Assembly (NCBI GenBank): GCA_910584545.1
Contig: CAJUBC010000001.1
Coordinates: 1 to 64,000, forward strand
DNA from: an uncultured Muribaculaceae bacterium
Lineage (GTDB): Bacteria; Bacteroidota; Bacteroidia; Bacteroidales; Muribaculaceae
Direction: 5' to 3'
Length of the DNA stretch: 64,000 nt
Both the position numbers and the translations under genes were made by a program. This document shows positions 58,849 through 64,000 of the stretch, one piece after another (position 1 is the first letter of the stretch; each line of letters starts with the position of its first letter). The notes under the pieces are model-generated. The model saw only the letters and a program-made list of their open reading frames with translations, was not told where the DNA came from and did not search any database.

Positions 58849-59751
58849 ATGAAAAAAATATTCACAAAGGAATTTATAATCGGACTGAGCGTGATTGTCG
58901 CGGCTCTGGTCCTCTTTTTCGGAATAGAGTTCCTCAAGGGGATAAATCTTTTCCGCCCGGCAAATTACTATTATGCATACTATTCCAATGTCGACGGCCT
59001 CGCGGTGGCCTCTCCGGTGCAGGTTAACGGATATAAGGTGGGACAGGTGCGCGAGATAATCTATGACTACGAGAACCCCGGCAAAATCAAGGTACTTCTT
59101 GCCATGGACAAGAAAGTCAGCATACCTGTGGACTCCTACGCGGAGATGGGACAGACCATGCTCAGCGGAGCCTTCATCAATCTTAAGATGGGTACAAGCG
59201 CTAAGAAACTGGCTGTCGGTGATGAAATACCCTCAGGTGCATCGAGCGGCCTCATGGAGTCGCTATCCAACGAGGTGATGCCGGCGATCAGCCAGATAAT
59301 GCCCAAGATCGACTCCCTGCTCTCCAATCTCAACACGCTTGTAGCCGACCCTGCTCTGCTGCAGTCCATTCAAAGACTCGACGGCATCACCGGCAATGTG
59401 CTCGGCGTGACCGAGGGCCTCAGCAACACCATGCGGCGCGACATACCCGTCGTGATGCGCGACGCGCGTTCCATCACCCATCAGATAGACTCCGTAAGCG
59501 CCAACCTGCTCGGACTCTCCATCACTCTCAAGCAGCTCCCGATCGCCACCACGATGGCGAATGTAAACGACATCACCACCAACCTGTCGAGATTCTCGGC
59601 AAAACTCAACTCCTCTACCTCTACGCTCGGACGACTCACCGACGATGACGAGCTTTACCAGCGCCTGAATCAGGTTTCGGCTGACATCGACTCGCTGATC
59701 GTAGATATCAAACGCAATCCTAAGCGTTATATTTCCATCAAACTGCTGTAA
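58849..59751 (+). CDS. mlaD: MCE-domain lipid-transport protein, MlaD-like
   Basis: A 300-residue protein with one N-terminal transmembrane helix (EFIIGLSVIVAALVLFFGIEFL) and an MCE domain right after (YYAYYSNVDGLAVASPVQVNGYKVGQVREI, then VLLAMDKKVSIPVDSYAEM, GAFINLKMG). The C-terminal half is helical (residues 140-300), suggesting a tunnel or coiled-coil extension typical of Bacteroidota MlaD homologues. It is the periplasmic lipid-binding subunit expected to pair with MlaE/MlaF, encoded divergently 4 kb away. Its ATG lies 5 nt after repeat unit C. Confidence 0.92.
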   Translation: MKKIFTKEFIIGLSVIVAALVLFFGIEFLKGINLFRPANYYYAYYSNVDGLAVASPVQVNGYKVGQVREIIYDYENPGKIKVLLAMDKKVSIPVDSYAEMGQTMLSGAFINLKMGTSAKKLAVGDEIPSGASSGLMESLSNEVMPAISQIMPKIDSLLSNLNTLVADPALLQSIQRLDGITGNVLGVTEGLSNTMRRDIPVVMRDARSITHQIDSVSANLLGLSITLKQLPIATTMANVNDITTNLSRFSAKLNSSTSTLGRLTDDDELYQRLNQVSADIDSLIVDIKRNPKRYISIKLL

Positions 59752-59776
59752 AAAAGCCGTCCCTTTCCGAAACGAT

Positions 59777-60559
59777 ATGAAAAAGATTCTCAGATTTCTA
59801 TATCTCCTCTACGAGTATCTGATCGCGTTCCCGATTTTTGCCGTGGCGACTATTCTGGCGGCATTGGTCACACTCATAACCTGTGCATTCGGCTCCGTCA
59901 ATTTCTGGGGATACTGGCCGGCCCATATCTGGGCGCGGTTCACATGCATGGTTTTTCTTATGCGTGTCAAAGTGACAGGAAGGGAGTACATCGATCCGAA
60001 GCAGAGCTATGTATTCGTATGCAACCATCAGGGTGCATACGACATCTGGGCCATCTATGGATATCTTAACCATAATTTCAAATGGCTGATGAAGAAACCG
60101 CTCGAGAAGATTTTCCTCGTGGGGAAGGCCTGCCGCAAGGGGGGCCATGTGTTCGTCGACGACAGCAGCCTTGCGGGCATCCGCGATACCATCACGGAAT
60201 CGGAGAAGACACTTAAGGACGGAATGTCGCTCGTGATTTTCCCCGAGGGAAGCCGTACCTGGGACGGAAACATGGGTGAGTTCAAGCGTGGGGCCTTCAT
60301 GCTCGCCGCAGAGTTCAAGCTCCCTGTGGTGCCGATCACCATCGACGGAAGTTTTCGCGCAATGCCCCGCTACACCTACAACATGACCCCTACAGTGATC
60401 CGTCTGAAAATCCATAAGCCTATCTACCCGGGCGAGAACGGTTTCAACACCAAGAAACTGATGAAGGAGTGCCACGACATCATCGCGGCAGACCTGCCCG
60501 CTCCGGTGAAAGTAAGCGATAAGGAACTTGAGGAGCGGATGCGCAAGGATACGTTCTGA
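59777..60559 (+). CDS. plsC: 1-acyl-sn-glycerol-3-phosphate acyltransferase
   Basis: A 260-residue phosphatidic acid-forming acyltransferase. An N-terminal transmembrane region (LYEYLIAFPIFAVATILAAL, residues 9-30) is followed by the HX4D block NHQGAYD, the intermediate block FLVGKACRKGG, the EGxR block FPEGSRTWDG and VPITIDGSF. The layout matches PlsC. It follows mlaD by 25 nt, linking phospholipid synthesis with the lipid-transport gene. Other PlsC-like genes lie at 9506 and 44742, so exact substrate is not certain. Confidence 0.9.
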   Translation: MKKILRFLYLLYEYLIAFPIFAVATILAALVTLITCAFGSVNFWGYWPAHIWARFTCMVFLMRVKVTGREYIDPKQSYVFVCNHQGAYDIWAIYGYLNHNFKWLMKKPLEKIFLVGKACRKGGHVFVDDSSLAGIRDTITESEKTLKDGMSLVIFPEGSRTWDGNMGEFKRGAFMLAAEFKLPVVPITIDGSFRAMPRYTYNMTPTVIRLKIHKPIYPGENGFNTKKLMKECHDIIAADLPAPVKVSDKELEERMRKDTF

Positions 60560-60587
60560 TTTCACCTTTATCTATGAAAAAACATAA

Positions 60588-61454
60588 ATGATGGGGAAAA
60601 CCACGGACCATCCCGGGAATCCGGGACGGAGAAAGGTCATACTCTGCATAGCCGGTTCAGACAATACCGGTGGCGCCGGCATTCAGGCCGACATTCTCAC
60701 CTGCAACCATTTCGGCTGCCATGCCGGGACGGTCGTCACGGCAGTTACCGCACAGAACTACCGGGGACTTCGGCTGATCGAGCCCGTAGGCGCGGATATG
60801 CTGATTGCCCAGCTCGATACATTTTTCGAAGCCTACGCTCCCGACGCCGTGAAGATAGGCCTTGTTCCCGACGACGTGAGCGCGGATATCATCGCCGATG
60901 TGCTATGTCGCAGCAATGTCCGGAATATCGTGGTGGATCCGGTGATGGGCGCCACGTGCGGCGGCAGATTCGGCCATGTCTTTACAGCGGACCACACCAC
61001 AGGCAGATGCCGTCTCTATAACATGGCGAGCCTTCTTACCCCGAACCTTCCGGAGGCCCGAATCCTCGCAGGCGATCTCGATACGGACAACCCGCATGAT
61101 ATAGCCAGTGCCATTTATAGAAATTTCAATCCCGGGTATCTGTTGATTAAGGGGGGGCACACACCCGACGGGAAACCCCACGGTGATGTATGCACCGACC
61201 GTCTCTTTGACCGAGGGAACGCCATCTGCGAGATCAATATGCCTCGCATCGACTCGCCGCACACCCACGGCACCGGATGCGCCCTGTCGTCGGCCATAGC
61301 CTGCGGTCTCGCCAGGGGAGAAGCCGTCGACGAGGCGATATACAACGGATGCCTCTTCCTGAACGAAGCCATATCGCTCGGGAAGAAGCATCCGGTTACC
61401 GACTGTTACGGGCCTCTCTGTTATTCCTCCGGCTCGGGAGCTATCAGCTTATAG
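60588..61454 (+). CDS. thiD: Hydroxymethylpyrimidine/phosphomethylpyrimidine kinase-like (ThiD)
   Basis: A 288-residue ribokinase-fold kinase. It has AGSDNTGGAGIQADILTCNHFG (the ThiD/PdxK substrate start GSDxxGGAGIQAD), VVDPVMGATCGGRF, LTPNLPEARIL, LIKGGHTPDG and the anion hole/catalytic HGTGCALSSAIACGL. It probably phosphorylates HMP and HMP-P in thiamine synthesis; PdxK-like activity on pyridoxal is possible. The start could be ATG 60588 or 60591. No TPP riboswitch is visible in the 28-nt gap before it. Its 3' end overlaps the convergent response-regulator gene by 34 nt. Confidence 0.88.
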   Translation: MMGKTTDHPGNPGRRKVILCIAGSDNTGGAGIQADILTCNHFGCHAGTVVTAVTAQNYRGLRLIEPVGADMLIAQLDTFFEAYAPDAVKIGLVPDDVSADIIADVLCRSNVRNIVVDPVMGATCGGRFGHVFTADHTTGRCRLYNMASLLTPNLPEARILAGDLDTDNPHDIASAIYRNFNPGYLLIKGGHTPDGKPHGDVCTDRLFDRGNAICEINMPRIDSPHTHGTGCALSSAIACGLARGEAVDEAIYNGCLFLNEAISLGKKHPVTDCYGPLCYSSGSGAISL

Positions 61455-62122
61455 CCCTTTCCGTGGATGTTGATGATCTCGATGCTCGGGTCATCCTTGA
61501 TGAGCTTACGCAGCTTGGTGATGTAGACATCCATGCTCCTCGCATTGAAATAATTGTCGTCCACCCAGATGGCCTTCAGCGCGTAGTTGCGCTCCAGTAT
61601 CTCGTTGACATGCTGGCAAAGCAGCGCAAGAAGCTCCGATTCCTTGGTGGTGAGTTTCTGCGACTTGTTGTTGATATTGAGGGTCTGCTTCTGCGTGTCG
61701 AACGTATATTTGCCTATCCGGAACACTGTCACGTCCTTGTCTCGCTTACCTTTCACGCGACGGAGGATAGCACTGATTCTCGACACGAGTTCCTCCATGG
61801 AGAACGGCTTTGTGATATAGTCGTCGGCTCCGAGTTTGAATCCCTGCAGCACATCCTCCTTGATATTTCGCGCAGTAAGGAATATGATCGGCATCTCGCT
61901 GTTCACGTTCCTGATTTCCTGGGCAAGCGTGAATCCATCCTTGCGGGGCATCATCACGTCAAGGACGCAAAGGTCATACTTTCCTTTCAGGAAAGCCTTA
62001 TAACCTTTCTCACCGTCCGGACAGAGATCAGCACTGTATCCTTTTGCCTGTAGGAATTCCCTGAGAAGCATCCCGAGATTCTCGTCATCCTCACAAAGAA
62101 GTATTTTCAATTTATCATCCAT
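61421..62122 (-). CDS. rprY: OmpR/PhoB-type response regulator (RprY-like)
   Basis: A 233-residue two-domain regulator. Receiver domain: acidic pair EDD at 11-13, phosphoacceptor Asp55 in CVLDVMMP, the Thr in FLTARN and the Lys in ITKPF. The C-terminal winged helix (TVFRIGKYTFDTQKQTLNI...LRKLIKDDPSIEIINIHGKGYKLI) has the OmpR-type recognition helix. It matches the RprY branch found with RprX in Bacteroides. It is separated from the kinase gene upstream by 230 nt, so it may have its own promoter, though no TAnnTTTG element was seen. Confidence 0.9.
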   Translation of the reverse strand: MDDKLKILLCEDDENLGMLLREFLQAKGYSADLCPDGEKGYKAFLKGKYDLCVLDVMMPRKDGFTLAQEIRNVNSEMPIIFLTARNIKEDVLQGFKLGADDYITKPFSMEELVSRISAILRRVKGKRDKDVTVFRIGKYTFDTQKQTLNINNKSQKLTTKESELLALLCQHVNEILERNYALKAIWVDDNYFNARSMDVYITKLRKLIKDDPSIEIINIHGKGYKLIAPEPEE

Positions 62123-62352
62123 ACTATTAATATTTCATGTTTCGCCGGTTCTCACCAGCGAATCTGTTTTATCAAAATCAACCCCGGCACCCCGGCCCAT
62201 ACCGGAATCGCCTCCGGTCCCAGATCGTCCCTGCTTTCATAATTTATAACAAACTTTCTTAAATTATTCCGCATAAAATTGAGAATAATTTAAAAAATGT
62301 TACATCAGAAGCCCCAGATGTCGAGCGCTCAAGCGCGAGATCTGCGCGGTCC
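62123..62352. other. Gap between the sensor kinase and response regulator genes
   Basis: A 230-nt space with AT-rich stretches, no ORF, no -7 box match and no clear terminator. Confidence 0.4.
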
Positions 62353-63822
62353 TTACCGTGCCGACCGCGCAAGCGGAAGATCAATCACAAAAGTGCTTCC
62401 CTTTCCGAATTCGCTCTCGACCGAAATAGTCCCCCCGAACACGCTGATCATCTTCTTCACGTATGCCAGTCCGAGTCCGAATCCTTTCACGTCGTGCCTG
62501 TTACCGGTCGACACCCGATAGAATTTCTCGAATATGCGCTTCACATCCTCCTTCCGGATACCTATGCCGTTGTCTTTCACTCTGATCTCGAGCCGGTTGC
62601 CCGGCAGGTCTTTTGTGTCTATCTCCAGCTCCGGATCCGCATCCTCACGCATGTATTTCAATGCGTTGTCGAGCAGGTTGAAGATTACATTGGTGAACTG
62701 CATCTCGTCGACAGTCACATTCGCATCGGTCGCCGCGAGGTTCGTGGTCAGCCTGCCTCCCTGTTTCTCCACCTTGAGCTTGAAGGTGTTGACCACGCTG
62801 CTGATGATATCGTTGGCATCGACATCCGTGAAGTTCAGCGTGGAGCTGGCATCGTCGATCACCGACAGATGCAGCACTTTCTCCACCTGGAAGCGGAGCC
62901 GCTTCGACTCCTCGGTTATCACCTCGGAGAGGTGGGCGATAGTTGCCGGCGACTTGCTGATGGTCGGATCGCTGAGCATCTGGCCGGCCAGCGATATGGT
63001 GGATATCGGCGTCTTCAGCTCATGCGTCATGTTGTTGACGAAGTCCGATTTCATCTCCGACAGCTTCTTCTGCCTGAATATCATCACGATGGTATATATG
63101 AATATCACCAATAGCATCGCCGTGAACGCGAGCCATGGAATGATGAATCTCACCGATGAGAATATATAGGTGTTCTTGGTCGGGAACTCCACATCAAGCC
63201 GATAGGCGTAGTCGGTGTTGTTGAACAGCTGTATGGAGTAGATATCCTTGGAGTCGGTGCGGTAGTCGCCGCTCGTGTACAGCAGGTCGTTGCGATTGTT
63301 GTACACGGCGAAGACGAACGGCTCCCGGATTCCGTTGTTGGCGAGTTCGGTGCGCAGGCAGTTGCGTATGTCCACAGAATCAGCCCTTTCCATCACCGGT
63401 CGCGAACCGGAATCGCGCAGTATCGAGAGTATCACCTCAGTCAGAAGACCCTTCTGATAGAGATACTGGCTGCGTATCACCTCCTGCAGCGAACCGTAAC
63501 GGGCTCCGATTGACTGCGTGGCGTCGGGAAACTTAAGGCCGGCCTCCCCGGGAGGTACGGAGCCCGTCGTCATGCTTCCGCTGTTGTTGTAGTAGTCATA
63601 GAAACTCGATTCTATTATATTGGCGTCCTGCTCCAGAAAGTGGAGCGTCTCCTCCTTGGCAAGGAATTCGGAGGTGGAATTGAGCGACCGCATCACAGCC
63701 TCGGTGAACTGCTCGTCGCGCATTCTCGCCATATTCCCGAGATACATTATCTGGAAATAAAGCAATGCTCCGAACATAGTGGCCATCACTATGGTGAGTA
63801 TCCATATCAGCGACTTCTTCAT
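62353..63822 (-). CDS. rprX: Sensor histidine kinase (RprX-like)
   Basis: A 489-residue inner-membrane kinase. Helix 1 (WILTIVMATMFGALLYFQIMYL) and helix 2 (FIIPWLAFTAMLLVIFIYTIV, about 226-247) bracket a periplasmic sensor of about 195 residues. The HisKA domain has the H box VNNMTHELKTP with His267; the HATPase has the N box NLLDNALKYM, G1 VKDNGIGIRKEDV, F box FEKFYRV and G2 GFGLGLAYV. It phosphorylates the regulator encoded downstream. No HAMP domain is evident. Signal unknown. Confidence 0.93.
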   Translation of the reverse strand: MKKSLIWILTIVMATMFGALLYFQIMYLGNMARMRDEQFTEAVMRSLNSTSEFLAKEETLHFLEQDANIIESSFYDYYNNSGSMTTGSVPPGEAGLKFPDATQSIGARYGSLQEVIRSQYLYQKGLLTEVILSILRDSGSRPVMERADSVDIRNCLRTELANNGIREPFVFAVYNNRNDLLYTSGDYRTDSKDIYSIQLFNNTDYAYRLDVEFPTKNTYIFSSVRFIIPWLAFTAMLLVIFIYTIVMIFRQKKLSEMKSDFVNNMTHELKTPISTISLAGQMLSDPTISKSPATIAHLSEVITEESKRLRFQVEKVLHLSVIDDASSTLNFTDVDANDIISSVVNTFKLKVEKQGGRLTTNLAATDANVTVDEMQFTNVIFNLLDNALKYMREDADPELEIDTKDLPGNRLEIRVKDNGIGIRKEDVKRIFEKFYRVSTGNRHDVKGFGLGLAYVKKMISVFGGTISVESEFGKGSTFVIDLPLARSAR

Positions 63823-64000
63823 ATAAAATATATACCCTCGCTATTGCGTTTAATATTTGGCTGTCAGATTATCCTGAGATTTCACCATAATGGGACAGCA
63901 TCAAACTATAATCTCAATTCATGAACTCGCACGAGAATTGAATTATATTTTTTAACAATCGGCAGGATACTTCCGATGCTTAATTTTAACAATTCGGTGC
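63823..64000. other. AT-rich upstream region of the sensor kinase, nothing recognised
   Basis: No -7 box on either strand, no ORF and no hairpin of note. The window ends before the next gene. Confidence 0.4.

Noticed and set aside
60560..60587. TPP riboswitch before thiD
   Set aside because: The gap is only 28 nt, too short for a TPP aptamer.
1..64000. CRISPR array, rRNA or tRNA genes
   Set aside because: No regular repeat-spacer series and no cloverleaf with a TTCGA-type T loop and CCA-proximal stem was seen in any intergenic region.

Overview
The window looks like a chromosomal segment of a Bacteroidota organism of the order Bacteroidales, most plausibly a gut Muribaculaceae-type genome. 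The grounds are a complete 2507-residue SprA/Sov (the outer-membrane translocon of the type 9 secretion system), a carboxynorspermidine decarboxylase, an RprX/RprY-like two-component pair, and repeated Bacteroidota-type promoters (TTTG, about 20 nt, TAnnTTTG) in place of -35/-10 boxes. The family-level placement is inference. The backbone is GC-rich and densely packed, with many ATGA overlaps and short gaps.

Layout. 1-10.9 kb: M13 peptidase, GH13 glycosidase, PRPP synthetase, a small outer-membrane barrel, an M16 peptidase, an unrecognised 120-aa protein, an acyltransferase and a nitrilase-family amidase. 10.9-21.5 kb: a more AT-rich accessory island. It holds a decayed replication/HTH gene with a partial duplicate, a palindrome cluster, a type I restriction-modification operon (hsdM, hsdS, DUF1016 nuclease, hsdR), remnants of AbiH-like and Fic-like genes, and a rhuM gene broken by an amber codon. 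21.5-29.7 kb: sprA then ruvA. 29.8-43 kb: recR, a GNAT acetyltransferase, lipB/lipA, S1/P1 nuclease, an HSDR_N-type protein, a UvrD-family helicase, nspC, nrdD/nrdG, tgt, an LptF/G-type permease and a PAS protein. 43-47.9 kb (minus): PASTA protein, RluD-type pseudouridine synthase, acyltransferase-like protein, metallophosphoesterase, folK. 47.9-54.9 kb (minus): mlaE, mlaF, a 57-aa membrane protein, dxs, trkA, trkH, a Fur-family regulator. 55-61.5 kb (plus): udk, lptB, an amidase, a structured repeat pair, mlaD, plsC-like, thiD-like. 61.4-63.8 kb (minus): response regulator and sensor kinase.

Most notable points. (1) hsdS is split by a nine-unit AG dinucleotide tract between its two target-recognition domains; as sequenced it is out of frame, and seven or ten units would restore a 421-422-residue subunit, so this looks like a phase-variable specificity switch. 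(2) The 350-bp gap before mlaD holds two inverted, homologous, structured repeat units that share a hairpin with a conserved CGGG loop and compensatory changes in its stem. The terminal motif of this repeat occurs again in the leader of the separate mlaE-mlaF operon, in the same orientation relative to the gene. (3) A near-perfect 29-bp palindrome lies inside the DUF1016 gene, and three hairpins with 9-nt loops form an array near the left edge of the island.

No tRNA, rRNA, CRISPR array, complete insertion sequence or integrase was recognised.
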